From an uncultured Clostridia bacterium (lineage in GTDB: Bacteria; Bacillota; Clostridia; TANB77; CAG-465): a stretch of 57,284 nt of DNA. Positions 35,708-44,792 of this stretch are shown piece after piece (the stretch's first letter is position 1; each line of letters begins with the position of its first letter). Where the stretch lies: the NCBI GenBank assembly GCA_944386345.1, contig CALXAR010000004.1:1-57284 (forward strand). The letters run 5' to 3'. The translations under genes and the position numbers were made by a program. Below the pieces are notes generated by a model that did no database searches, was not told the DNA's origin, and worked only from the letters and a program-made list of their open reading frames with translations.

Positions 35708-36781
35708 ATGAGAAAGTATGTAATAGCTTTATTAATAGCTGTACTTATATTTGGAAGATTAGATAGTATAAGAGAATTAACTGACTTGGCTGTTGTAAAG
35801 GCTTTTGGAATAGATTTAACAGAAGATGGAAAGTATCACATATCTGCAATAGTAATTGATACGTCTGACAAAGAAAATAGCGAGAGTGGAATAATATATG
35901 AATCTACAGGAGACTCAGTTCATGATGCAGCGAGAAATATAGTTGGAATTTCTCCTAAAAAGCTATATTTGGCACATATGGAAACTCTAATTATATCCGA
36001 AGAAATTGCAAAAGATAAAATGGAAAATGTACTAGATTTTTTTATACGAGATAATGAAGGAAGCAATGCTTTTTATTTATTTATAGCAAATGGAAATAAA
36101 TCTAGTGAAATAATAGATACAATAAATCAGGAAAAAATTGATATGGTATCCTTTTTAAAAGCATCAGAGAAATATAGAGGAAATGCCAACTTAAAAAATT
36201 TAAATGAAATTATTAAGACAATTTTTAAAGAAGGAATTGAGGTGTGTGTAAATTCAATTTCAGTTAAAGATGATAAAGTTTTAATTAATAATATGGCATA
36301 TTTTAAAGATTGGCAAATGAAAGACTATTTGAGTCAAGAAGAGAGTGTTTTATATAATGTTTTAACCAATGAAGTAAATAATATAATTATGAGTGTAGGA
36401 AGTGAAGATAATTTAGCAGTATTAGAAATAGTAGACTCAAAAAGTAAAATAAGCATTGATAAGCAACAAAATAATAAAATAAATATAAAAATAGATGTAA
36501 ATGGTAATTTATCTGAGACTAGCAAAAATATACAGATAAAAAGCACTAACGATTTAGAAGAGATACAAAAATCATTTGAAAGTAAAATTAATTCTGATGT
36601 AATAGAATTTTGCAATAAAATAAAAAATGAGTATAATACAGATATATTAGGAATTGGAAATTTATTATATAGAAAAAAGAACACATTATATACTGAAGAA
36701 AATTACCTACAAAAACTAAGTATAGATGTAGAAACAAATGTAAATATTTCTAATCAGGGAGGTATAAATAAAAAATGGTAG
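35708..36781 (+). CDS. gerC: Ger(x)C-family germinant receptor subunit C, no lipobox Cys
   Basis: A 357-residue protein. GerC subunits are normally lipoproteins whose N-terminus reads L-x-x-C-W-D before ELNDLA. Here the sequence is FGRLDSIRELTDLAVVKAFG: Arg17 stands where the lipid-bearing Cys would be (codon AGA). The rest is typical: GIDLTEDGKYHI (about 34-45), SPKKLYLAHMETLIISEE (about 82-99), FIRDNE, and a C-terminal helical/beta domain with LGIGNLLYRK. Start ATG 35708 has AGGTGA upstream, 11 bases after gerA. Overlaps gerB by 7 bases. The first helix may serve as an uncleaved anchor (inference). Confidence 0.9.
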   Translation: MRKYVIALLIAVLIFGRLDSIRELTDLAVVKAFGIDLTEDGKYHISAIVIDTSDKENSESGIIYESTGDSVHDAARNIVGISPKKLYLAHMETLIISEEIAKDKMENVLDFFIRDNEGSNAFYLFIANGNKSSEIIDTINQEKIDMVSFLKASEKYRGNANLKNLNEIIKTIFKEGIEVCVNSISVKDDKVLINNMAYFKDWQMKDYLSQEESVLYNVLTNEVNNIIMSVGSEDNLAVLEIVDSKSKISIDKQQNNKINIKIDVNGNLSETSKNIQIKSTNDLEEIQKSFESKINSDVIEFCNKIKNEYNTDILGIGNLLYRKKNTLYTEENYLQKLSIDVETNVNISNQGGINKKW

Positions 36782-37878
36782 AAAAAGAGTCAAACGAAAT
36801 ATATAGTTTTAGTATAGGATGTATTTTTTTATCATCTTTTTTAGCAATGTTTTTAGGACTTGGTTCGTATATAATGTTTAATTTATCTAAAAATGATACC
36901 TATATAGCTGTATTAGTAGGTTCTGTACTTTTATTTGGTATTTTTTATATATTTAATTATATTTTTACTCATAATGAAGAAGAGAACTTAATTGCGCTTA
37001 ATAAAAAAATATTTAATAAGAAATTTGCATTTATTTTAAATATAATATTATTTATAGCTTTTTTTGTAATATCTTGTATAATAATATTTAATATATCAAA
37101 TTTTTTAAATATTGAATATTTAGCTGACTCAACAGTAAACTTTTTTAAAGTTTTAATTTTTATTCCAATTATATATATATGCTCAAAAAGTTTACCTGTA
37201 ATTATAAAAGCAAATCAAATATTTGCAATAATTAGTGTCATTTTTGTTGCAATTGATTTAATTGGATTATATCCCAAATTTGACTTTATAAATTTAGAGC
37301 CAGTTCTAAATACAAGTATACCAAAATTAATGCACTCAATATTAATGTATGTGCTCTTTGGGATAGTTGCTTTTTGTATGATTTTAGTTACTTCAAGAAG
37401 TAGAGTAAAAGATAAAGATAATATTTCATCAAAACTTTTTAAAATGATTGTTTTTAGTAATATTATACAATTTATAATAATAATAGCAACAATTTTAGTT
37501 TTAGGAGAAGATTTTATTGGTATATTTAGATTTCCAGAGTATATTGCATTAAAGCAGTTTTCTCTGTTTAACATTTTAGAGAGGGTAGAAAATATATTAG
37601 CTCTTCATTTTTATTTTAATTCTTTTTCATTACTAACATTTCTTTACTATTATATGATAAAAATATTGCCAAATATAAAAATAAAGAAATATTATCCATT
37701 CTTAATTTCTATTGCAATTTATATTGTAACTTCTATTGTTTTTAAAGAGGGAATTTCGTTTTATGAAATTGTAAATAAGAACATTATTTATGTAATTCTT
37801 GCTGGTATATTAGTACCAATATTGCTCGTTTTTTTGAGAATGAAGAAAATAGACAAAAAACTTAAAATAAATGACTAA
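36775..37878 (+). CDS. gerB: GerB-family germinant receptor subunit B
   Basis: A 367-residue membrane protein with ten or so hydrophobic helices, belonging to the amino acid permease-like GerAB/ArcD/ProY group. It would be the transporter-fold subunit that binds germinant. Signs are the first helix after SFSIGCIFLSSFLAM, PVIIKANQIFAI in the middle, and the helical hairpin near the C-terminus. The ATG overlaps the end of gerC by 7 bases. No D subunit (small two-helix protein) or second receptor set was seen. The C-terminus is basic (RMKKIDKKLKIND). Confidence 0.92.
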   Translation: MVEKESNEIYSFSIGCIFLSSFLAMFLGLGSYIMFNLSKNDTYIAVLVGSVLLFGIFYIFNYIFTHNEEENLIALNKKIFNKKFAFILNIILFIAFFVISCIIIFNISNFLNIEYLADSTVNFFKVLIFIPIIYICSKSLPVIIKANQIFAIISVIFVAIDLIGLYPKFDFINLEPVLNTSIPKLMHSILMYVLFGIVAFCMILVTSRSRVKDKDNISSKLFKMIVFSNIIQFIIIIATILVLGEDFIGIFRFPEYIALKQFSLFNILERVENILALHFYFNSFSLLTFLYYYMIKILPNIKIKKYYPFLISIAIYIVTSIVFKEGISFYEIVNKNIIYVILAGILVPILLVFLRMKKIDKKLKIND

Positions 37879-37969
37879 AAGTATTGTAAATTTTATCAAA
37901 AAATGGTATAATTAAAAATGTACCGTTTAACGAGAAACCTGATTTTATAATAAATTTGGAGGATGCAAA

Positions 37970-38578
37970 ATGAAAGAATTAGATGTAGTATTAAATGAAG
38001 AAAAATTAAGAGAATACAATGCATTAATAAAGATTATAAAAGAGACCGTTAAAAAAGAAGATTTCGCAAGGATTTGTTTAAAAAGCCAAACTCTAAGAGA
38101 AAAGGCTGGATATGAAGGGAATTTATCTGAAGATGAGATAAATCCATATATAAAAGAATACTTAGATAAATTAGCATATGATGAACATAATAAAAGAGTT
38201 GAAGAAGCAAAAGCAAATAAAGATACTAAGCAACTTCAATTATTATCAAATAGAATAATGGATATGGCTGGTTATATAAAAGATGGTAACTATGCAAAGA
38301 GTGGAAAAATAAACAAATATGCAAAGAGCTTTGTGGATAGAACTTTAATTGATAAAGAATTAACAAAGCTATATAAAGCTATTAGTAATAATGATTTTGA
38401 TGGAGTTGATGCTGTATATAGAAGAATATATCAAATGACTAGTTATAGTAAAAATCAACCATTTGGAATTGTTAATGATTGTGCTCAAGGATTTGTTGAT
38501 AGTAGAATAGATAAATTTATAGAAAAAGGAATACATATACCAGAGCAAAAATCATTAGAACCAAGATATGAAATATAG
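37970..38578 (+). CDS. Helical protein with internal duplication, unassigned
   Basis: A 202-residue soluble protein, mostly alpha-helical. Two stretches look related: one with EAKANKDTKQLQLLSNRIMDMAG (about 84-106) and another with KAISNNDFDGVDAVYRRIYQM (about 141-161), each followed by a Gly/Asn turn and a helix with AKSFVD or AQGFVD. This suggests an internal repeat. It has no membrane segment. A TTGGAGG site lies before the ATG. It follows the ger operon by 91 bases but likely has its own promoter. The function is unknown. Confidence 0.72.
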   Translation: MKELDVVLNEEKLREYNALIKIIKETVKKEDFARICLKSQTLREKAGYEGNLSEDEINPYIKEYLDKLAYDEHNKRVEEAKANKDTKQLQLLSNRIMDMAGYIKDGNYAKSGKINKYAKSFVDRTLIDKELTKLYKAISNNDFDGVDAVYRRIYQMTSYSKNQPFGIVNDCAQGFVDSRIDKFIEKGIHIPEQKSLEPRYEI

Positions 38579-38607
38579 AGACAGAATAAAGTCTCTATAT
38601 TTTTTTG
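38573..38607 (+). terminator. Terminator over the stop of 37970-38578
   Basis: ATATAGAGAC/GTCTCTATAT (38573-38582 and 38591-38600), eight-base loop, then TTTTTTT. The TAG stop is in the 5' arm. Confidence 0.85.
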
Positions 38608-38729
38608 TTGTTAGATACAGTAAGTTTTACAAGGATATTCTTGTTATACAAGCAATAATGTGATAGAATATAGAAAAAAATATTTAATATATTCTTTTAA
38701 ATCGTAAGCGGAAAATGGAGATGATAAAT

Positions 38730-41117
38730 ATGTATAAGCTTGGAGATAAAATAATAGATAACTGTGGAAATAAAGCAATGTTTTTGTCTTTATTAAAATC
38801 AAAGGGATATAATGTTCCTTTAGGTGTTGTGATCGATTTTGAAGAATTTAAAAAAATTGTACGTGAGCAAAACTTAAATTTTGATACTATTGATAGTTTA
38901 AAAATCCCTGATGAAATTATTGATGAGATTTTTAGTATTATTCCTAGTGATAAGATGTTTGCTGTAAGAAGCAGTGCAAATATTGAAGATGGGAAAAAAC
39001 ATAGCTTAGCAGGTAGATATACAACATATTTAAATGTAGCATATGATAGAGCTTATTTAAAAGATAAAATAAGAAATTGTTTCTTATCATTATATAGTGA
39101 AGAAAACTTAATATATTATAAGAAAAATAATATAGATATTAGTAAAATAGAGATGAATGTAATTGTTCAAGAAATGATTGATAGTAATGTTAGCGGTATT
39201 TTATTTACTGTAAATCCTACAAATGGAAAAGATACCGAAATGGTTATTGAATTCTCAAGAGGATCTGGAGAAGCAGTGAGTGGAAAAATATTACCAGAAA
39301 GAATAGTATATGATTGGAAAAATCAAGAATATATAGAAGAGCCAAAGATTAATTTGCTAGGAGAAACTTCAATAAGAAGGATTGTAAACATATCTTTAAC
39401 TCTTCAACAAGAATTAGGATTTCCAATTGATTTAGAGTTTGGTGTTTATGATTCAAAGTTATATATTTTTCAAATTAGACCAATAACAAAAATCGAATAT
39501 AAAGATATATATTATAGATTTAGTAATACCAATTTAAATGGTATTAATATTCTTTCTCCTTTTATGATATCACTTGATAAACAGATATATAGCGATACAG
39601 AGATAACATTTGCAAAATATACAGGAAACTTTAGTGATGAAAATATTGCTAAACCAGTAGTTTTTTCAAGATTTTCAAGACTATATTGGAATTTAACTTT
39701 TTTAAAGAGCATACTAGAGAGTGTTCCTGGATATGTAGAAAGATATCTTGATGATTCTTTAAAAGTTAGAATAGATTATTTAGATAATGGAAAACAGAAC
39801 TTAGGAGATAAAGAAAAGAAATTAAAGATATTTTCAAAAAAGAATTTTTTAGATACTTTAAAAAAGAATATAATTGATGTTGATGAATATAGAAAAAATA
39901 CTTTAGTAAGGCTAGAAATAATGCAGTCTGTTGATGATATACTAGCAAAAGTTAATGAAGCAATAAAGATATATATGGAAGCAAAGAGTAGATATGTTTG
40001 GCAACAATTTGTAAATGCAGTATTTAAAATAAATTTAAATTATAAATTTGGAAATGATTTAACTAAAAATGAAATAGAAAATTTACTTGCAGGAATTGAA
40101 GACAAATATTCAAGTGCTCCATATTTACATATGTGGGATATATCAAGACAAATAAAAAAAGATAAAGAAAAGATGAAATTTTTTGAAGATAATTTGGATG
40201 CTGAAATATATTATTTCTATAGAAAAGATAGAAATAATGAAAATATAAAGAAATTTTTAACTGATTTTATAGACTTATATGGATATCACTCTTTTGATGA
40301 GTCTGATTTAATTTTTAAAACATATGATGAAGAGATTTTAAAAGTAATAAAAACATTTAGAGATATACTTGATTTAGGAGATATGTATGATCCATTAAAA
40401 GATTTAAAAGAGCAAAACAAGGCTTACGAAAAATCATTAGAGAAATTACAAGGTATTTTAAAACCAGCACAGTATAAAAATGCAATTAAACATATTGAAT
40501 TTGTAAGAGAACTTCAAAAGAAAGAATATGCTCTAAAAGATTTATCTTTGATTTGTAGAGCAAGACTTAGAAAAGCGCTATTACAGCATGGAAAAAATCT
40601 TAAAGATAAATATATAATAGAAAGTGAAGAGGATGTATTCTTTTTAGATTATCACGATATAGTAAATAAAAGGGATACAGATGATATAAAGAATATAGTA
40701 AATAAGAATAAAATATACTATAATTCATTTAGAAATTATATTCCGCAAAGCGATATATTTCCTTGTTTAAAGCATCAGATACAAATTGACTATAGAAAAA
40801 ATTTAAAAGGAATTGGCGCAAGTTTTGGAAAGATTAGTGGTAGAGCGTGTGTCATAAACTCAAAAGACGATATAAAGAATTTTAGAAAATCAGATATATT
40901 AGTTGCTAAATATATAGATAAAGATATAATTAAAAATATAAATCTGTCTCAGGTATCAGGAATTGTAACAGAACTAGGTGGAGTATTATGTCATTTTGCA
41001 ATTAATGCAAGAGAAAATAGGATCCCATGTGTAGTCGGAATAAAAGATGTAACTGATATTATTAGGACTGGTGAGAATGTATTACTTAATGGGGACACAG
41101 GAGAAGTTATTATTTAA
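38730..41117 (+). CDS. PEP synthase/dikinase-like enzyme with ATP-grasp and swivel domains
   Basis: A 795-residue protein from ATG 38730 (GGAG 9 bases before; ATG 38715 lies too far upstream of it). The N-terminal ATP-grasp of the pyruvate-phosphate dikinase type shows MFAVRSSANIEDG (about 76-88), VIVQEMIDSNVSGILFTVNP (about 145-164) and IDLEFG with FQIRPI (about 235-257). The middle part is helical and unfamiliar. The C-terminal PEP-utilising swivel domain has LVAKYIDKD, TELGGVLCHFAINARENRIP with its phosphocarrier His (about 756), and LLNGDTGEV. The order matches antibiotic phosphotransferases of the Rph kind and PEP synthases. No PEP-binding TIM barrel is apparent, favouring the Rph-like type. 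The acceptor is unknown. Confidence 0.85.
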   Translation: MYKLGDKIIDNCGNKAMFLSLLKSKGYNVPLGVVIDFEEFKKIVREQNLNFDTIDSLKIPDEIIDEIFSIIPSDKMFAVRSSANIEDGKKHSLAGRYTTYLNVAYDRAYLKDKIRNCFLSLYSEENLIYYKKNNIDISKIEMNVIVQEMIDSNVSGILFTVNPTNGKDTEMVIEFSRGSGEAVSGKILPERIVYDWKNQEYIEEPKINLLGETSIRRIVNISLTLQQELGFPIDLEFGVYDSKLYIFQIRPITKIEYKDIYYRFSNTNLNGINILSPFMISLDKQIYSDTEITFAKYTGNFSDENIAKPVVFSRFSRLYWNLTFLKSILESVPGYVERYLDDSLKVRIDYLDNGKQNLGDKEKKLKIFSKKNFLDTLKKNIIDVDEYRKNTLVRLEIMQSVDDILAKVNEAIKIYMEAKSRYVWQQFVNAVFKINLNYKFGNDLTKNEIENLLAGIEDKYSSAPYLHMWDISRQIKKDKEKMKFFEDNLDAEIYYFYRKDRNNENIKKFLTDFIDLYGYHSFDESDLIFKTYDEEILKVIKTFRDILDLGDMYDPLKDLKEQNKAYEKSLEKLQGILKPAQYKNAIKHIEFVRELQKKEYALKDLSLICRARLRKALLQHGKNLKDKYIIESEEDVFFLDYHDIVNKRDTDDIKNIVNKNKIYYNSFRNYIPQSDIFPCLKHQIQIDYRKNLKGIGASFGKISGRACVINSKDDIKNFRKSDILVAKYIDKDIIKNINLSQVSGIVTELGGVLCHFAINARENRIPCVVGIKDVTDIIRTGENVLLNGDTGEVII

Positions 41118-41135
41118 TAATTTGGGAGGTTATAT

Positions 41136-43046
41136 ATGAAAAATAAATTAAAAATATTTGTAGTTTTAATATTTTTTTCACTTTTTATATTTTCTTTTAA
41201 AGAGGTATATGCAGATTCTTCTTTAAGATTACAAAATTTAGATTTTGACATAACAGTAAATGAAGATGCAAGTATTGATGTTATAGAGAATTGGGAAATA
41301 GAAATTAGAGATACAAATACTTTGTTTAAAAATTTTATATTGGATAGCACTAAATTTTCATATATTGATGAAGTTAGTGTAAAAGATGTAAATAGAAATT
41401 TAGAGTTTACACCAATAAATGAATATATGTATAGTGTAACAAAAGATTGTTTTTATGCACTAAATATAGAAGATAATAAGTTTGAAATTGCTTGGGGAAT
41501 TGGAATGGATGATTCCTCAGGAACAGGAAAATATCAAATAAGATATAAAGTTCATGATGCTATAGCAGTATATAATGATTGTGCAGAGCTATATTGGCAA
41601 CTTATAGGCAATGATAATGGTATACCTATAGATAAGATTTCAGGAACTATACACTTACCAGGAAATATTAAAAAGGATGAAATTAGAGTATGGGGACATA
41701 CAAATGTATTAAATGGAATTATAAATGCAAATGATGATGCCACTATAAACTTTTATGCTGAAAATATACCAGAAAATAATATGGTAGAAGTAAGAAGTGC
41801 ATTTCCAACAGAAGTTATTAGCTTATCAAATAGAACATATAATTATGATAAGTTAGACGAGATTATAGCAGAGGAAACAGAATGGGCAAATGAAGCAAAT
41901 AATAAAAGACAGCGTAATATAATTGTAGGATATATTGTTGTAGCTATAGTTGCTATAGTAGGAGGAGTATGTGCTGTTTTTCAAATATTAATTCCAATAA
42001 ACATAATTAGAAATGCAAAAAATAAGATAGTTCCAACTTTAGATGTTGATTATTATAGGGAATTACCAAGAGATGATGCAACTCCTGCAGAAGCAGCTAC
42101 ACTATTAAATAAACCAATAAATCAAGCACAATTTAATTTTAGCAATGTATTTTCAGCTACTTTGATGGACTTAAATTTAAAGAAAATTTTATTATTTGAA
42201 GTGGAAAAAGAAGCGGATAGTAAGGAAAATATAAATATTATTTTAAATGATGATAAATTTGACATAAATTCTTTAAAAGATGATGAAAAAGCAATATATA
42301 CTTTTCTAAAGAATATTTTTGAAAAGAAAAAAACTAATAAAATATCTATTAAAGTTATTCAAGACTATATTCAAAATAATTCTAGTAAAATAGCATCTCT
42401 TATATCTAAAGTGGTGAAAATAGAAACTAAATTTGTTAATAATAATGATTATACAGATAAATTAGAAGTAAAAAAGTTTAATAAGCTAACACTTAGTCAG
42501 CTATTTACAATAATGATAGAAGTTTTTGCATTTGCATTTATAGCTGCATCTGGATATCTTGCTATAAATAATTTGCTAAAAGTTCCTTTTATAATTTTAG
42601 GAGCAATGGCTATTTTAGGAATAATTTTAGCTTTTGTAGCAAAGAAAAAGCTAAATATATATACACAAAAAGCAGTTGATGAGATTGATAAGTGGAAAGG
42701 ATTAAAAGATTTTATGGAAGACTTCTCATTAATTGATCAAAAAGAATTACCATCTATTGTTATTTGGGAAAAATATCTTGTATATGCTACTGCTTTTGGT
42801 ATAGCAGATAAAGTTATAAAGCAATTAAAGATTGTTTATCCAGAACTTAATGAGGATACATATTTTAATACGTATGGACACTCAACAGTTTTGTATTTGG
42901 CAATGAGCTCAAATTTTCGCAATGATTTTTCTAGTGCAATAAGCTCTAGTATATCAACTGCAATGTCATCAGGCTCTGGCGCCGGAGGAGGATTCTCTGG
43001 AGGCGGCGGAGGCGGTGGCGGAGGTGGCGGTGCCGGAGGAAGGTAG
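41136..43046 (+). CDS. DUF2207 membrane protein with glycine-rich tail
   Basis: A 636-residue protein. Signal peptide (about 1-26, ending VYA), an extracytoplasmic beta-rich DUF2207 domain (about 30-235) with the family-type opening LDFDITVNEDASIDVIENWEI, a membrane helix (about 270-292), a cytoplasmic domain with DVDYYRELPRDDATPAEAATLL, two helices (about 452-500), a helical part with FMEDFSLIDQKELPSIVIWEKYL and YATAFGIADKV, and a C-terminal tail of Gly residues (about 614-636). The tail is normal for this family. Its codons are GC-rich, unlike the rest of the gene. The function is unknown. It lies 18 bases after the dikinase-like gene and is presumably co-transcribed. Confidence 0.88.
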   Translation: MKNKLKIFVVLIFFSLFIFSFKEVYADSSLRLQNLDFDITVNEDASIDVIENWEIEIRDTNTLFKNFILDSTKFSYIDEVSVKDVNRNLEFTPINEYMYSVTKDCFYALNIEDNKFEIAWGIGMDDSSGTGKYQIRYKVHDAIAVYNDCAELYWQLIGNDNGIPIDKISGTIHLPGNIKKDEIRVWGHTNVLNGIINANDDATINFYAENIPENNMVEVRSAFPTEVISLSNRTYNYDKLDEIIAEETEWANEANNKRQRNIIVGYIVVAIVAIVGGVCAVFQILIPINIIRNAKNKIVPTLDVDYYRELPRDDATPAEAATLLNKPINQAQFNFSNVFSATLMDLNLKKILLFEVEKEADSKENINIILNDDKFDINSLKDDEKAIYTFLKNIFEKKKTNKISIKVIQDYIQNNSSKIASLISKVVKIETKFVNNNDYTDKLEVKKFNKLTLSQLFTIMIEVFAFAFIAASGYLAINNLLKVPFIILGAMAILGIILAFVAKKKLNIYTQKAVDEIDKWKGLKDFMEDFSLIDQKELPSIVIWEKYLVYATAFGIADKVIKQLKIVYPELNEDTYFNTYGHSTVLYLAMSSNFRNDFSSAISSSISTAMSSGSGAGGGFSGGGGGGGGGGGAGGR

Positions 43047-43060
43047 TCACACAAAGCCTA

Positions 43061-43093
43061 AAAAGAGTTGGAATTATTCCAACTCTTTTTCTA
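43061..43093. terminator. Bidirectional terminator, DUF2207 gene / asd
   Basis: AAAAGAGTTGGAA/TTCCAACTCTTTT (43061-43073 and 43077-43089) with loop TTA. The last codons of asd (minus strand) are in the stem. Confidence 0.85.
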
Positions 43094-44057
43094 ACAATTT
43101 TTCTAGTATTTCTACAGCATTTGAAGCCGCCCCTTTTCGTATATTATCTGCAACACACCAAAAGTTAATTCCATTTTCTACAGTATAATCTCTTCTTATC
43201 CTTCCTATGTAAACTTCATCTGTTCCACTTACAAAAGTATTTATTGGATAAATTTGTCTTTGTGGATCGTCCATAACAATAATTCCTTCTGAATTATTTA
43301 AATCACTTCTTATATCATCTATTTTAAAATTATATTCTAGTTCAACATTGATACTTTCACAGTGACAATTTAAAACAGGGACTCTTACACAAGTTGCAGT
43401 TATTGGTAGCTTTGGTTTCTTTAAAATTTTTCTTGTTTCTTCAATCATCTTTATTTCTTCTTTTGTATAACCATTTTCTTCAAACTTATCAATATGTGGA
43501 ATACAATTGTTTACTATAGGATATGGGAATTTTTCTGCTTTATTATATAGTAGATCGTCAATTCCTTTTTTCCCTGCTCCAGATACTGCTTGATATGTTG
43601 AATATATAATTCTTTTTATTTTATATTTATCATCTAATACTTTTAGAGGTAAAACGGCTTGAATTGTAGAGCAATTTGGATTAGCAATAATATTAAAATT
43701 ATCATATGCATCGTCCATATTTACTTGTGGTACTATAAGAGGAACGGTTTTATCCATCCTAAAGTATGAGCTGTTATCTATAACAATACAGCCACTTTGC
43801 GCAGCAATTTTTGCATATTTTTCAGAAGTAGATGCTCCCGCTGAAAATAAGGCATAGTCAAAATGCTCATCTTTAAAGCTGTCTTCAGTTAATTCTTTTA
43901 TTATATATTCTTTTTGCATAAAGTTTACCTTCTTTCCTTTGGATCTCTTAGAAGCAAACAGAGTATAATTGTCTATTTTTAAATTCTTTTCTTCAAGTAC
44001 TCTTAAAAACATTTCTCCTACAACGCCAGTTGCACCAACAATTGCAACATTAATCAT
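43074..44057 (-). CDS. asd: Aspartate-semialdehyde dehydrogenase
   Basis: A 327-residue enzyme that makes aspartate semialdehyde from aspartyl phosphate with NADPH, for lysine/diaminopimelate, threonine and methionine. It has VAIVGATGVVGEMFLRVLE at the N-terminus, FSAGASTSEKYA (about 71-82), the catalytic Cys129 in NPNCSTIQ, YQAVSGAGKKG (about 155-165) and RVPVLNCHCESI with the His. The length is normal. Other lysine genes are not nearby. GAGGTGATT is the ribosome site. A transcript from the gene upstream is ended by a terminator, so asd has its own promoter. Confidence 0.95.
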   Translation of the reverse strand: MINVAIVGATGVVGEMFLRVLEEKNLKIDNYTLFASKRSKGKKVNFMQKEYIIKELTEDSFKDEHFDYALFSAGASTSEKYAKIAAQSGCIVIDNSSYFRMDKTVPLIVPQVNMDDAYDNFNIIANPNCSTIQAVLPLKVLDDKYKIKRIIYSTYQAVSGAGKKGIDDLLYNKAEKFPYPIVNNCIPHIDKFEENGYTKEEIKMIEETRKILKKPKLPITATCVRVPVLNCHCESINVELEYNFKIDDIRSDLNNSEGIIVMDDPQRQIYPINTFVSGTDEVYIGRIRRDYTVENGINFWCVADNIRKGAASNAVEILEKLLEKELE

Positions 44058-44112
44058 AAAATCACCTCATTAAAGTATATTATATTGTAGTTAAATGTAT
44101 TCTATTAAGTAT

Positions 44113-44781
44113 TTAAGAAAAAAATAAATAAAGAGGATTAAAATCCTCTTTTTCATCATTAAAAATTATTTGTATAGTTGCATTTTGTGGATTAACTAAA
44201 TTGTTAAGAATTTCTGGATTAACCCAAATTCTTCTTGTAGAAACTATAAAATCTAGTATAAATATAAAGCAAATTGTTGTTGCTAATTTTTTTATAAATT
44301 TTGGTTTTATTGTTCTAACAATCTTTAAAATAATTGGATGAACAAAAAATACATATATTGTACCAAGTATTCCCCAACCAATTAGTATAGGAACTGTAGT
44401 GTAATTTAGAATATTTAACGGTTTACCAGAATAGTTCCACATTTCAATATTAAGAATATATTTAAAAGCAAGCCCACATAAAAGCTCAAATGAACCAAGT
44501 ATTAAAGAAGCGCTAATAAATATTAGTGGAATATTTCCCTTTTTAGCAGTAACTCGATAAAAGCATAAATATAATATTAGGGCTCCAAATCCATATATTG
44601 GACAATATGGACCTATAAGCATCCCTCTTTTTACCACTTTTCCTACACTTAAAAATACATATCCAGTTTCCACAAAATATCCAACAATTGATGCAATTGT
44701 AAAAACTAGAACCATTTCTGATAGAGATGGTTTATATCTCTCAGGAAGAATTAAATGATATTCTTGAGATTTTCTTTTCAT
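44113..44781 (-). CDS. CmpB-like putative ABC transporter permease, short
   Basis: A 222-residue membrane protein with five or six helices. It carries the same mark as 16613-17425: VGYFVETGYVFLSVG, then RGMLIGPYCPIYGFGALI. Conserved Glu and Tyr/Pro are shared. The coiled-coil tail is replaced by a short amphipathic end whose codons form the terminator hairpin. It starts 11 bases after the stop of the RluA gene with AAGGTGAA upstream, so they form an operon. Transport function is assumed from the name of the family only. Confidence 0.8.
   Translation of the reverse strand: MKRKSQEYHLILPERYKPSLSEMVLVFTIASIVGYFVETGYVFLSVGKVVKRGMLIGPYCPIYGFGALILYLCFYRVTAKKGNIPLIFISASLILGSFELLCGLAFKYILNIEMWNYSGKPLNILNYTTVPILIGWGILGTIYVFFVHPIILKIVRTIKPKFIKKLATTICFIFILDFIVSTRRIWVNPEILNNLVNPQNATIQIIFNDEKEDFNPLYLFFS
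44117..44152 (-). terminator. Terminator inside the 3' end of the CmpB-like gene
   Basis: On the minus strand AAGAGGAT/ATCCTCTT (44131-44138 with 44143-44150), then ATTTATTTTTTT. Stem and U run are part of the coding sequence of the last dozen codons. Confidence 0.7.
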
Positions 44782-44792
44782 AAATTCACCTT

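Noticed and set aside
42836-43054. Proline-rich ORF on the minus strand at the end of the DUF2207 gene
   Set aside because: The proline run is the antisense of the glycine tail; no ribosome site.
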